Assembly: GCA_015680905.1 (NCBI GenBank)
Contig: CM027378.1
Span: 58,181,501-58,245,500, forward strand
From: Coptis chinensis
Lineage: Eukaryota; Streptophyta; Magnoliopsida; Ranunculales; Ranunculaceae
Direction: 5' to 3'
Length of the DNA: 64,000 nt
Position 1 is the first letter of the stretch; each line of letters opens with the position of its first letter. The translations under genes and the position numbers were made by a program. Under the pieces are notes generated by a model. That model was given only the letters and a program-made list of their open reading frames with translations, was not told the origin of the DNA and ran no database searches. Shown here piece by piece: positions 21,565-34,086 of this stretch.

Positions 21565-23365
21565 ATTTTGCTTGTCCTCAAGCAAAGATGAGAAATTAGA
21601 ATAAGTGACCAAAAATGGATTTCTAACTACTCTCGTTTCGCTGAGTGCGATTGCATTGACCATATGCAACAAGGCCTTAAACCACGAGGAATTCCCTAGT
21701 GGACGAGTTATAGCCTCGTGAGAGTTTTCGATGAAGGTACTCACAAACTTCATCTATACTGGCGACTAAGAAATAAAACTATTGTTTCCTTATTCATGCT
21801 CCAAATTATCTATACCTCTCATTAGCAATGCATATAGAGTAATCAAGTCGAAACCTAAGCTAATATATGCATAATAATCAATCATCTACAATAAACATAT
21901 ATACAATGAGTAATACTATGAAATGCCTAGCAGGTCCGTTTCTGAAACTCGGAATAGCGTCCTTAAGTAGGTTCTCACAATAATAGTCAAGATACAACAC
22001 TCTGATTTTCCCACTCAAGTTTATTTACTCTAGTCTTGCAGATGGGCACACTTTACCTTACAATCTCAATGACAACAAGGAAGCCAGAGTCAATCAAACA
22101 CATCTGCCACTTACTATCACACTAACCTATTCCTAATTGAGCTAGAGGTCTTTATTAGGTGTTGCGGGGATTAGGAGATGGATTAAGAAGGAAGGAAATG
22201 GATATTCAAAAAGGACAAGTCTGAGATAATAGAGTTTTCATATTATGTAACTTAGAGAAAACCTTGTTATTTTCTTTTGCTTCTATACTTTGTTTCCATC
22301 CCTAGCCATATTTTTCTTTTTCTTTTCTTTGGCTTTTGACTCCCTTTTATTCTATTTTTGGAGTTTTTATTTATTTCTTTTTTTTTTTTTTCTTTTCCTT
22401 GGATGGAAACTTCTTTTCTTTATTTTCTGAAGCAATTAACTAACTTTTGTTTACACAAGTTTTTCTCTTCTTCTTTCTTCCTCATTCTATTCTCAGACTT
22501 ATTCTAAATTGGGTAGGTTGATTTATTTTATTTTTATTTTGTTTTTGTTTTTGTAACAGGGTAAAGGGATTGTGGTTTATGAAAGGCTAAAGAAAGGCTC
22601 AGAGGGGCGACTAGCAGGAAATAATTCATAGGTTTGAATTTTTGGCTATATCGATCCAAAAAGGGCCTAAATTCTCGCTTAGGATATGGCATAGTGATCA
22701 AGCAAGTGGACGTGTGATTTCTCTATCCGGATTTTACTTCTCCCTTGTGTCATTTCTAAAATGTTTCGCTCATATAAGGCTTTAGGCTATATTCTCATAG
22801 GATTTGTAGAATAAGTACTCTAGCCTAGATTTCAGAAACTTCATCGCTAACAATCATAGATACTCATGTAATATATTTATAGATAGATGCAAAGATTATT
22901 ACCTACATATTAACCTAAGTTTCTAACAATTATTCTAATGCAAAAGCTACATTGAGACTTCTAGATTGTTAAGAGCATAGAGAAGGAAAACAATACCACT
23001 ATTCCTAAGTGTATAGCATGAACTTATTTATTTATATTTTTGAATTTTTAAAATTTTAACTAGAAAACAAATGCATATTAACTATATCTATATCCTAACA
23101 GATGCCTTAATTACACGTGTTTCTATGCCCCCAAACAAAAGCATGCTTTGTCCTCAAAGCAATTAAATAAAAGAGGGTAGGAAAAATACCATTGAAGCGT
23201 GAAATTCAGGGAACATCGTAAAACAAGGTTAGAGCGCACTAATATAGGAAATAAAATTGACACAACTCTATCTGAAGTTTTACCCATTATGGGGTTAACA
23301 AGAATGAAATTGCTTGGGACATAAGCAGACACTAACTAGAATGAAACTTACCTTATCCCCCGCGA
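21565..23365 (-). other. El1 3' noncoding region
   Basis: No gene. Collinear with 29240-31117 and with 42464-43552. It contains the conserved near-palindrome (21682-21702), a pyrimidine/purine strand-asymmetric tract (about 22290-22520), and conserved blocks around CCTAATTGAGCTAGAGGTC and ATCAAGCAAGTGG. Confidence 0.65.
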
Positions 23366-24295
23366 TTACTCGTCATCTTCCTCATTCTCTTCTTCCATAA
23401 AGAAGTGAGGTTCCCAGCGTCTGCCATGCCATGATAATTTGCCAGGCTTCCCGCCATTTATCATCTATTATTGCTAACCTATTAAGAGCCACTTGGTCTG
23501 ATGGGGTGTAGGGTGCAACCAGATGAGGTTGTATCCTCCACCCTTGCCAAGTCATTGCAACGGAAAGATCGAATAATACTATTGGTGGGTCGCATGCGAT
23601 TGTCGACCGCCGTAATCCAATCCGTGAAGCGTGTACAAAAAATAGGAAAGAAACATAGCATAATACGAGAAACTAGAACGGGCATAAGAAGGTACTTATG
23701 CCTCATGCTATGGGATCGAGCTAAACTAGACATCAAGGTTCGGGGAAGGTCATGACACATACGTCCCGTGGCTAAAGCAAGGAAGACGCTGCAAGTGGCA
23801 TCATTCACAGAAGGAAAACGCCATTCCCCTAAAATGTTTAGCATGATCCAAAACATAACAGTTCCTATGTTCATGGACAGGCTACCAAAGGCGACGTTAT
23901 ATTCCCCTTGGTCCTCAATACGGAACATGCCCGCGCCATACGAATCATGCAAAAACTCGTAAGTGTAGACATACATATTATCGACCGAATAGCACCATGG
24001 GTCTTGTATTTCAGCGGGCATAGCCGATCCAAGAACAAATGCTAGCAAGAGAACGGTAATTTCCATTGGTTCATTATCAATGTTGATGGAAAACACTTGT
24101 TCTCCATCTGGTCTTTCAAAGAAAAATGCAGTTATCGTAAAAATAAGATGCTAGAGTCGGAGAATAAAGTGCATCCGGTCTTACCATAAGCGGCTCCGGC
24201 CAGCCGAATGTGATCGCCACAAAACCAAGCACCATAAGTAGTGCTTTGGAACAAATCTTGAAAAGACTGTTCGGTATCAATGTTGGAGATGTCAT
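23366..24295 (-). pseudogene. El1 accessory ORF-B, broken
   Basis: The start reads MTSPTLIPNSLFKICSKAL. Later blocks are IQDPWCYSVDNMYVYTYEFL, SLSMNIGTVMFWIMLNILGE, a serine/threonine-rich part and LARSHSMRHKYLLMPVLVSR, then FTDWITAVDNRMRPTNSIIR. The tail is acidic (FFMEEENEEDDE) before a stop at 23366-23368. Frameshifts separate the parts; the longest open run is 204 residues (23482-24096). The similarity to Z1 ORF-B and El2 ORF-B defines the family. No catalytic motif recognised. A TATA-like box lies upstream at 24644-24652. Confidence 0.55.
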
Positions 24296-25130
24296 CTCAA
24301 AATTACGCTTTGGAATAGCTGGGAATGATCCGGATACTACGTCGCGTAAAAACTGGAAATTTTCTGGTCCACGGAAGTCGTTGTGAGTGTGCTTTCGATA
24401 GAAGCGCTGGCCTCTGAAGAAATTGAAATTTCCAGTGTTTGAGAGCGAAGTCGTGTTTCAGCTTGAAGCGAAAAGGCGCTCGACAAAACTCAAAAAATAT
24501 CTGAGCGAAGTGCGCTCTGTAGAAGCGAAAGTCTTTCGAAGTTTGCGAAACTTCGAAAAATGAGCAAACGAGGGAATCGCGGGAGTGAAAGGTGAGTGAT
24601 GGAGTTTAGGTGTAGTGTGAGTTGTGAGGATAGATTGTATCAAGTTTATATAGGTTTAAAGTTGCTAAAATGGATCGAAGTTGCCAAAACTAATTACGGC
24701 AGGTTTCGAAATCCTAAAATTTCCAAACCGAAAATGGAAACAACTCATATCCTTGATTCTAATTCAAACCCAAGATATCTTTTAGGTTGATTTTATGATA
24801 GAATGTACCTATTTAATCTAGATTTCATCCTACAATGATACTCAATCATAGATATACCTAAACGGCCATATTTTCACCTTGACTCCGCAATAAATTCTAA
24901 CACGAGGGTTATAAAAATAATGCTTGAATTGATAAAACCACCCCCAAACAAGTTGGGAAGGTGGGATCAATATGAAACAACCACGCATACTGAAAATAAC
25001 CCCTTATATTAAAATTTTCATTCGGAGTACATTACACTACAAAATTCAAATTACGGAAATAAACTTGCATTAAAATAAATAACAATAATGAAATTACAAA
25101 TAAAACATAAAACATAAAACTATACTATCC
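24296..25130 (-). other. El1 spacer between ORF-A and ORF-B, with TATA-like box
   Basis: On the minus strand CCTATATAAACTTG (box at 24644-24652) is followed by a leader with CACAACTCACACTAAACTCC and, nearer ORF-B, a hypervariable stretch rich in GAAGCG/CGAAG. The same box is at 32445-32453 in El2. Confidence 0.5.
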
Positions 25131-26284
25131 CTAGCTACTCTCGAATCGGGTGGGCGGAGGGAACATGCTCCGAGATCGCTCCCGAAGCTCTGAAGAGCCA
25201 GCACCATTAGATCGCCCGGTGGACGACGCTCGTGCTCGGATGGTGTGTCCTCGGAAGGAGAGTCCCCGTGAGGTGGGAATCGTGTCGACATCTCGCCCGG
25301 AATCGGGCGCCGAAGCTTCTAGCTCGCCCTCATCTGTTCCCACCTCTCCGCCCTCTCGGGTGCGGAGCTCGAAGTTATGATGCATCGTTGCTCGTCGAGT
25401 CCGGAGGTCTTCACAGATAGTGTTGAGCGAACGCGATGCCACGATGGATCACAGCCATGCGTTCAGATCGACTAGCACCTCTTCAAGGCATCGCGTCAAA
25501 ACACGCCAAGTCCTCCTCATCCTCCGAGGCATCCCGATTTCCCCGGCCTCCTCTTCATTCTCAGCTCCACCATCCTTCTTCTTCTTCTTCTCTATCCTCA
25601 GCCAATCTCCAAACCCGTTGGACACACTCTTTATAGACGAGGGTTACGGTGGAGAGTGATGTATGTCCGATCGAGTCGCTGGCCTCTCAACTTGAGCATG
25701 ATCTTTGTTATCAACGGGGAAGAGGGCAACAGACCTCCCTACTCCCCTAATCATGCTCAAGAAAACTCTAAGATGCAGAAGTCATACTTCCGCTCCTGGA
25801 GTATCCATAAGATATGGAGGCAGTTCAAGCCGATATCGCTGACCTTCCCCTTCCCCTGGACATTCCGACCAATCCACCGGGTCAGAGCTACCGGTGGTTG
25901 GTCCTAAGGAAGTTTTGTCGAAACACAATGCGATCTTGCATTGTAGTCCCTCCAATAACGTCTCGTGCATCAATGGCTCTACCCCATTATGCTGGGACTC
26001 CTGCAGGGTGGCATCCAGATGGATTCTAGGCGGAATACCTAGAATCTCAGCCAACAACCCAGTCGTCACTTCCTTCCTCTTCTTTGCCACAACTACAAAA
26101 ATCCTAGTCCCTTCCAACTCCCTCGTATCGTAGAACCGTCGGACTAAGTCCTCGTGGTAATAGGCTTCAGTCGAAGTACCACAAGCTACTCCATCTCGAA
26201 AGTGATCATCTCGTCACCGTAAAACGGCGCGAAGTGGTCGGCGGTAAAAGCTTGCTCCGGCAAAATTCGGCGTTGTTGAGCCAT
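25131..26284 (-). pseudogene. El1 accessory ORF-A, frameshifted
   Basis: Starts MAQQRRILPEQAFTADHFAP with FYGDEM, then the frame breaks; GTRIFVVVAKKRKEVTTGLL and AEILGIPPRIHLDATLQESQ follow at 25782-26117. The last part (25131-25442) has SLNTICEDLRTRRATMHHNF and an arginine/serine-rich tail ending PPPTRFESS. It is collinear with El2 ORF-A and, more distantly, with ORF-A1 and ORF-A2 of Z1. Function unknown; classed with Athila env-position or 'putative plant transposon' proteins by resemblance. Confidence 0.6.
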
Positions 26285-27828
26285 TGGAAGTTTGGAATGT
26301 AGTGGGGGTTTAAATGTGATGTAGTGGTGGGATTTTAATCGACCGGTTGAAGCAACAGTGGTGGTGGTGGAGTGGTGGCGCGGCAGCACCAAAATTTTGA
26401 ATTTTCGGTGGTTTTTAGTGATGTAAATCGGTGGGAGTGGTGGTCGGTGGTGTTTGGAGTCGATTTGGGTTGGGATTTGATTTTGGGCGTGGGTTAATTC
26501 TCGTTTTCTTTTTATTTTCATTTTGTTTTTTAGGTTTTTGGAGCTTGGCGTTAATGGCAGAATGGAGAAGAAGATCGACTGTTGGTTAAAGTAAGGGCAC
26601 GGTTGCGCTGTCGGTGGGCGCGGGTTGGGCCCAAGCCCAAAATCGAAATTTGTGATTTTTTTCGATTTTTCGCGAAACTTCAAATCAAAATTGCCGCTTC
26701 GTTACCGGTCCGATTTTTGCGAATGAGATATGGAAATGATCAGGAGAGAATTTCCAATCCAATGATCTATAAAACACTCCATTCCGACCGTGGATGATAT
26801 ATAAGATAGTGGAAAACGCCTCGAAGTGCGTGCATGACGTACGTTATGCGAACAATTGAAATCCAAATTCCTGGATTATGTCAACCCGAATCGTAATACA
26901 ATAAAACGGCCTAGGCAACTCTAATGGGGCATAAAACATTTTAGGAAGGCAACACGAACACCCCACCCCCAAACAAATTTTTTACAACGAAGCTTAGAAA
27001 ATTTGTTTTTAGTAGTGGGTCTTTTAAAATCAGATTCTCGAGACTTCCTAGATTACTATGCTTATTCTTTAATATATATATATTTTTTTAATTTTAAAAA
27101 TAAAAACAATAAACAATAAAGACATAATTCACCCCATAGAGAAACATGACTAAAAAAATCCGAGAAAACATGCAAGAGTGGAAAACGTGAATTATGTTTA
27201 AACGTGGACTTAGGATCCGGTACTTACAGCCACACACTCCATAGGGAGGGCCCGGTTACCTTAATGGTGCACTCACCAATATATGGAAATGAAAGGAAAT
27301 GCACCAAACACAAAAGTTGAGTCGTTTATAGTCAGATACTCGAGACTTTATCTAGATGTATGTATGAACATGCAGTTTATCATATATCAACAACCGAAAT
27401 AATTGTGGATCATTCCATAAATAAATATCACAGAAAACATATCCAAACACAATCAAGCACCAAGATTTCCTATGACTCAACCTAGTGAAATGAAAGCGAA
27501 GTCGGATAACCCTATTATGTAACCTATCATGCACCTTATTTTTCATTTTTGAATGAGTGGGTGTTCTAGTAAATAAGTGTGGAAAAGTGAATGGTTGTGG
27601 AGAATATGGTGGATATAGATAAGTTGTAGAAAGACAGCCTGTAAACAATGAGGATGTGGTTTTAGCACAAAACTCATTCATTGTGTGTGTAGGGACTGTC
27701 TCAATTCTGAAAATGAAGGTGTCAAGTGGTTTGTCCTTCTGTAGTATTTGTTTACTAGGTGGATTTAAAAAATTATGTAGCACGGGAGAAACAAAAGGAT
27801 CGAGTGCAAACTCGAGATTCCTTTGAAA
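26285..27828 (-). other. El1 region between linker tail and ORF-A
   Basis: The 5' part (27352-27783, minus) continues the linker frame as VLHNFLNPPSKQILQKDK and FIFRIETVPTHTMNEF, and is open for 143 residues. Its start codon is not needed if it is the end of the gag-pro ORF. The rest is a leader for ORF-A with a TTTAAA box about 28 bases before its ATG. A purine/pyrimidine tract and T-runs occur near 27070. Confidence 0.5.
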
Positions 27829-27833
27829 GGGTG
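27829..27833. other. El2 target-site duplication, left copy (GGGTG)
   Basis: GGGTG directly before TGATAAACG. The matching copy is at 37621-37625. A perfect 5-bp duplication is the usual Ty3/gypsy signature. Confidence 0.9.
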
Positions 27834-29222
27834 TGATAAACGTAAAATGTATATAGTCTACCTAAGAAATGAACGATGAATTCACAACATAAGTAAACTA
27901 AAACTATTGTTTTGTTGCTTATTTATCAAAGTTTTCTTCTACTCTCAATCCTATGAGATAAAGTGGAGTAGGAAGTTCGTTCCACTCTTAGTCCTTCCGT
28001 ATGCTTGTATTCTAGTCTCAATACTCTACTTAAAGTCAATGAGAGCTTTACGAAGGGGCAACTAAACTATGGTGCAACTACCCACAAGATGCAACTAGTC
28101 GATTATCAGACAACTATGGGAATGCTACGGTGATTCTATGATAAGGAGTTAGAGGGGGATTGATTCCACCTTAACTCAACTTAATCCACTAACGACGAAG
28201 TCGTAAGAATCGAATTGAACGCTCACCTTGAGAACAAGCGGTTCTTCCTAATCCCTAATTACACATGGCATTTCTACCAATTAATAACTAGCATGTGAAC
28301 AATTAAACCCATTCTCATGGTGAACTAATTATTTCTGGCGTGGAATAGAAATTACGACGACTAATTTCACGATAAACGGAATCAAGCTTTCATCAAGGCT
28401 TCTCAACCCCCTCTAATGGAGGTTTAGCCTTGAATCATTCATAATCATTTCCATTTAAATTAAAACTACACATAATAATAAGCATTAAAATTTACTAATT
28501 TAAACAATAACGAAATCTAAATTAATGACTAAAATGAAATAAGAACAAGAATTGAAATTAGATCTAGAAATGGAAATGACAAAATCGAAATTGATAAAAA
28601 TACTACTTTATTGATCTAATCAAATGAAGAACAAGATCCAAAGGTTTAATCTAATAAAGGATTTGAAACTAATTAAATAAAACAATTAAATCTAGATCTA
28701 TAAGCTATTTTAATGGCTACTTTCTATTCTAAGCTATCTACCTAACCTAACTGCCATTGACTGCCATTAACACTGAGTCAAGCTTTTGTTTTTATACATC
28801 CAGATCCAAAATCGTGCATGGGCTTGGAGCCATGTTTTGGGCCAGAGAATCAGGCCCAAAACCCAATTCTTTCAGTCCAAAAAGGCCTCTTCAGCTGCAG
28901 TTGGCTTCCATAGACTTTTCGTCCACTTCTGCTCCTCTGATTGGGTCAAGGCTTGGATCATTGCAAAGCTCTTCCCGAGCCGGTCGTTTTGACATAAGGT
29001 AGGCCTCAATCCGAGGTCCGAGTCCAAAGATATGGCATTCGAAGTTCTCACGACTTTTGCTCCTTTATCTCGCTAAAGTGGCACATTTTCGCACATAATG
29101 GACTTTGAAGCCCGAAATGCATAAAACACGTAATCAGTATTAACTCTTACTTATTATTCACATAATTGGTCTAACAAGTATGATTATTAAGGGGTTAAAA
29201 CTACAGTTTTGGGCTCTTATCA
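27834..29222 (-). repeat. LTR C, 3' LTR of El2
   Basis: 1389 bp, TGATAAACG ... CTCTTATCA in plus coordinates, followed by the reverse-complement PPT. Compared with LTRs A and D it lacks about 110 bases in U3 near 29048. LTR B lacks the same segment. Confidence 0.9.
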
Positions 29223-29239
29223 AACCACCCCCAAACAGC
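29223..29239 (-). promoter_or_regulatory. El2 polypurine tract
   Basis: Minus strand GCTGTTTGGGGGTGGTT directly before LTR C. Confidence 0.85.
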
Positions 29240-30206
29240 ATTTTGCTTGTCCTCAAGCAAAGTTGAGAAATTAGAATAAGTGACCAAAAATGGAGTTCTA
29301 CCTAATCTCGTTTCGCTGAGCGCGATTGCATTGACCATATGCAACAAGGCCTTAAACCACTAGGAATTCCCTAGTGGACGAAGTTATAGCCTCGTGAGAG
29401 TTTTCGATGAAGGTACTCACAAACTTCATCTATACTACAACGACTAAGAAAATAAAACTATTGTTTCCTTATTCATGCTCCAAATTATCTATCGTCTCAC
29501 TAGCTATGAACAAGAATAACCAAGTCAAAACCTAAGCTAATATATGCATAATAATCTATCATCTACAATAAACATATACACAATGAGTAGTACTATAAAA
29601 TGTTTAGCGAGGTTTGTTTTCGAGAGAACTTCGAATAAATCCTTAAGTAGGTTCTCACAATAATAGTCAAGAAACAACACTGATTTTTCCACTCAAGTTT
29701 AAGCTACTCCAAATTAATGTACAAGATGCACACTTTTACCTTACAATCAATGACAATGACACACACAGAAGAGTCGATCAAACACATCCGCTACTTACTA
29801 TCACACTAACCTATTCCTAATTGAGCTAGAGGTCTTTATTAGGTGTTACGGGGATTAGGAGATGGTTTAAGAAGGAAGGAAATGGATATTCTAAAGGACA
29901 AGTCCGAGATAATAGAGTCTTCATATTATGTAACTAGAGAAAACCTTGTTATTTACTTTTGCTTCTACACTTTGTTTCCATCCTTAGCCATATTTTCTTT
30001 TTTCTTTTTCTTTGGCTTTTGACTCCTTTTTTATTCTATTTTTGGAGTTTTTATTTTATTTCTTTTTTTTTTTTTTCTTGGATGGAAACTTATTTTCTTT
30101 ATTTTCCTGAAGCACTAACTAATTTTTGTTTACACGGGTTTTTCTCTTCTTCTTTTCTCCATTCATTCTATTCTCGGACTTATTCTAAATGGGTAGGTTG
30201 ATTTTA

Positions 30207-30298
<92 letters not shown>

Positions 30299-31117
30299 TT
30301 GTAACAGGGGTAAAGGAATTGTGGTTTATGGAAGGGCTAATGAAAGGCTCGATTAGGCTTGACTAGCGAAAATAATTCATAGGTTTGAATTTTCGGCTAT
30401 ACCGATCCAAAAAGGGCCTAAATTCTCGCTTAGGATATGGTTTAGTGATCAAGCAAGTGGGCGTGTGATTTCTCTATCCAGTATTTTACTTCTCCCCTTG
30501 TGTCATTTCTCAATTGTTTCACTCATATAAGGGTTTAGGCTATATTCTCACAGGATTTGTAGAATAAGTACTCTAGCCTAGATTTTAAACTTATCGCCAA
30601 ACAATCATAGATACTCATGTAATATATTTATAGATAGATGCAAAGATTATTACCTACATATTAACCTAAGTTTCTAACAATTATTCGATGCAAAAGCTAT
30701 GTGAGACTTCTAGATTGTTAAGAGCATAGAGAAAGAAACAATACCAATATTCCTAAGTGTATAGCATAACTTATTTATTTATATTTATAAATTTTTGAAA
30801 TTTTTACTAGAAAACAAATGCATATTATACATATTTATATCCTAGCGAGATGTCTTAATTACACGTGTTTCTATGCCCTCCCCCAAACAAAAAGCATGCT
30901 TTGTCCTCAAAGCATTTAAATAAAGAGGGTAGTAAAAATACCATTGAAACGGCGTGAAATTCGGGAACATCGCAAAACAAAGTTAGAACGCACTAATATA
31001 GGAAATAAAACTGACTCAACTCTATAACGAAGTTCTACCCATTATGGGGTTAAAAGAATGAAATTGCTTGGGACATAAGCGGACACTCAACGTAAACTAA
31101 AACTTACCTCCTCTCCG
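29240..31117 (-). other. El2 3' noncoding region
   Basis: Collinear with 21565-23365 and carries the near-palindrome at 29357-29377. A TA microsatellite has expanded here. No gene. Confidence 0.65.
30207..30300. repeat. (TA)n microsatellite followed by a T-run
   Basis: About 35 TA units, then about 19 T residues. The corresponding place in El1 (near 22530) has only TTTTATTT-type sequence, so the expansion arose in El2 or its source. Confidence 0.95.
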
Positions 31118-32043
31118 TTATTCGTCATCTTCGTCATCCTCCACTTCTATAAAGAAGTGAGGCTCCTTCGCCCTGCCATGCTATGATAATTTGCCGGGCT
31201 TCACGCCATTTATCATCTATGGTTGCTAACCTATTAAGTGCCACTTGGTCCGATGGGGTGTAGGGTGCAACCTGGTGAGGTTGTATCCGCCACCCTTGCC
31301 AAGTCATTACACGGAAAGATCGAATAATACTATTGGTGGGGTCGACCGCGGTCTACCCTAATCCAATCCGTGAAACGTGTACAAAAACAGGAAAGAAACA
31401 TAGCATAATATTGAAACTAGAACAGGCATAAGAAGGTACTTATGCCTCATGGTATAGGCTCATGCTAAACTAGACATCAAAGTTCGGGAAGGTCATAGAA
31501 CCGGGCCCATTGGCTAAAGCAAGGAAAAGCGCTGCAAGTGGCGCCATTCACGTAAGAAAAACGCCATTCCCCTAAAATGTTTAGCATAATCCAAAACATA
31601 ACAGTTCCTATGTTCATGGACGGGCTACCGCGGCAACGCTTATAGTCCCCTTTGGTCCTCAATACACGGAAAATGCCCGCCCCATAAGCCTCGTGCAAAG
31701 ACTCATAAGTGTAGACATGCATATTATCGACCCAATAGCACCATGGGTCTTGTATCTCGGCCGGGCATAGCAAGTCCAAGAACAAATGCTAGCAAGAACA
31801 CGGTAATTTCCATTGGTTCATCGTCAATGTTGATGGAGAACACTTGTTCTCCATCCGGTCTCTCAAAGAAAATGCAGTTATTATAAAAATAAGATGCAAG
31901 TCTTTGGAGAATAAAGTTCAGCCGGTCTTACCATAAGAGGTTCCCAGCCAACGTATGTGATCACCTCTAAAACCAAGCACCGTAAGTAGTGCTTTGGAAC
32001 AAATCTTCAAAAGACTGTTCGGTATCAATGTTGGAGATGTCAT
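31118..32043 (-). pseudogene. El2 accessory ORF-B, broken
   Basis: Start MTSPTLIPNSLLKICSKALL; the best open part (31477-31785) shows IQDPWCYWVDNMHVYTYESL and SPSMNIGTVMFWIMLNILGE. The tail is acidic before the stop at 31118-31120. It is collinear with El1 ORF-B and shifted by several one-base indels. Function unknown. Confidence 0.55.
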
Positions 32044-32914
32044 CTCAAAATTACGCTTTGGAATAGCTGCGAAAGATCCGGATACTACGCGCGAAAAACT
32101 GGAAAATTTCTGGTCCACGGAAGGTGCGAAGCGGCTTCAAACTAGGGCGCGAGCCACGCTTTTGTAATTTGGAATTCCAGTAAAGTATGGTCGCTTTGAC
32201 TTGGCGCGCTGGCGCTCTTAGTATTTTGGAATTCCAGTGTTTTAGCGAAGTCGAAGTCGCTATGGAAGGTGGCCTCGAGTAAAATTTTATGTCGAAGTGT
32301 AGGGCGCGAAGCGCTACTCGTATTGGGCGCGGGGCCCGAATTTGCAGATTTGCAAAAATGAAGTCGAAACGTGGGAATCGCGGGTGTGAAGGGTGAGTGA
32401 TGGAGTTTAGGTGTAGTGTGAGTTGTGAGAATAGTTTGTATCAAGTTTATATAGGTTTAAAGTTGCTAAAAAGGATCGGAAAGTTGCCAAAACTAATTAC
32501 GGCGGTTTCCGGAAATCCTAAAATTTCCAAACTCGAAAACGGAAACAACTCATAACACGGATTCTAATTCACCCCCAAGATCTTTTAGGTTGATTTTATG
32601 ATAGAATGTACCTATTTAATCTAGATTTCATCCTACAATGATACTTGATCATATTTCTGCCTAAACAAACCATATTTTCACCTTGACTCCGCGAATTAAT
32701 TCTAATACGAGGGTTATACAAAAATCATGCTTGAATTGATAAAACCACCCCCAAACAAGTTGGGAAGGTGGGGTCAATATGAAACAACCATGCATAATGA
32801 AAATAGGCCCTTATATTAAAATTTCATTCGGAGTACCACTACAAAATTCAAATTACGGAAATAAAAGTTACATTACAATAAAAACAACAAAACTAAATAA
32901 AACAACAACCACTA
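32044..32914 (-). other. El2 spacer between ORF-A and ORF-B, with TATA-like box
   Basis: CCTATATAAACTTG on the minus strand (32445-32453) with the same leader as El1. The stretch 32110-32350 is rich in GCGCG/CGAAG and aligns poorly with El1. Confidence 0.5.
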
Positions 32915-34086
32915 TCAATCCTCGGACTCTCTAAACAAATTTCGCCATGGTGGTGGAGGGCACACTCTAGTGGTGGCTCACGGGCTCCGGAAGGTTCAAA
33001 GAAGCAGTCGCCCTTCGCCGACGACGCCATGCCTCGTATTTGTGTCCTCGAAGCAGAGTGCGATGAGGTGGGGAAGCGTGCAAGCATATCCACTCTAAAC
33101 CGGCTGGGCTTCCATCTCAGCCCCTCACCGCTCTCCCATCTCTCATCCCTCGTGGGTGCGGATCTCGAAGTTGTGATGAATAGTCGCCTCGTCGAGTCCG
33201 GAGGTCTGTGCGGCAGATAGTGTTTAGTGAACGCGATGCCCCTATGAAGCATAGCCATGCGTTAAGCGTCGAACCAACACCTCGGAAGGCATCTGCAGAT
33301 CAAAGCAGTCACGCCCTCCTCATCCCCGGAGGCATCCTCATCCTCCTCCTCTTCATTCTCAGCTCCTCCATCCTCTTCTTCTTCTTTCTATCCTCAGCCC
33401 TCCTCCAAACTTGTTGGACACACTCCCTATAGATACGCGTGTTACGGTGCGGGGTAATGTAAATCCTCCTCGGACACGGAGTCGCTTTCATCTTCAAAGA
33501 TGATCTTGGTGATTAACACAGGAAGAGGTGCCAAAGACCTTCCGACCCCCCTAATCATGCTCAGCAAAAACTCCAGGATACAGAAATCGTACTTCTGCTC
33601 CTGGAGTACCCATAGTACGTGGAGGCAGGTCAGACCGATGTCGCTGACCTTGTCCTTCCCTAGGACATTCCGACCAATCCACTGGGCTGTAGCCAGCTGG
33701 TTGGTCCTGAGGGATGCCTGGCGAACACAATGGGAGTTTGTATTGTAGCTCCCATTGATGACAGTAACGCCCATCAATGGCTCCACCCCGTCAAACTGGG
33801 GCTCCTGTAAAGTAGCCTCCAGATGGATTCTAGGCGGAATGCCTAGAATCTCAGCCAACAGTCCCGTAGTCAACTCCCTTCTCTTCTTCCTTACCATCAC
33901 AAAAATCCTACTCCCCTCCAACTCCCTGGTGTTGTAGAACCGTCGGACCAAGTCTTCGTGGTAGAAGGCTTCGGTCGAGTACCAGAGACTATTCCAGTCT
34001 CTACTAGCCATTTCGTCACCGTAAAACGGAGCGAAATGGTCGGCAAAGGAAAACTTGCTCGGTATAATTCGGCGTTGTTGAGCCAT
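32915..34086 (-). pseudogene. El2 accessory ORF-A, best preserved copy
   Basis: Open for 214 residues from MAQQRRIIPSKFSFADHFAP (33442-34086): GDEMASRDWNSLWYSTEAFY, HEDLVRRFYN, VMVRKKRRELTTGLLAEILG, IPPRIHLEATL, TAQWIGRNVLGKDKV and CLHVLWVLQEQKYDFCILEF. After a frameshift, a low-complexity part leads to CPPPPWRNLFRESED with stop at 32915-32917. It is the reference copy for the ORF-A family here. No signal peptide is visible at its N-terminus. It resembles proteins labelled putative plant transposon protein; no activity can be assigned. Confidence 0.65.

Noticed and set aside
20018..29222. Pairing LTR D with LTR C as one element
   Set aside because: LTR C has a PPT on its right, not a PBS on its left, and GGGTG pairs its left flank with LTR B's right flank, so C is the 3' LTR of El2.
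29959..30201. 80-codon phenylalanine/leucine-rich ORF
   Set aside because: It is a translation of a T-rich tract in the noncoding region and has no conserved equivalent beyond the repeat copy.
33029..33937. Several plus-strand ORFs over the El2 ORF-A region
   Set aside because: They are antisense to ORF-A and do not align with any family; the same is true for plus-strand ORFs at 25150-26133.
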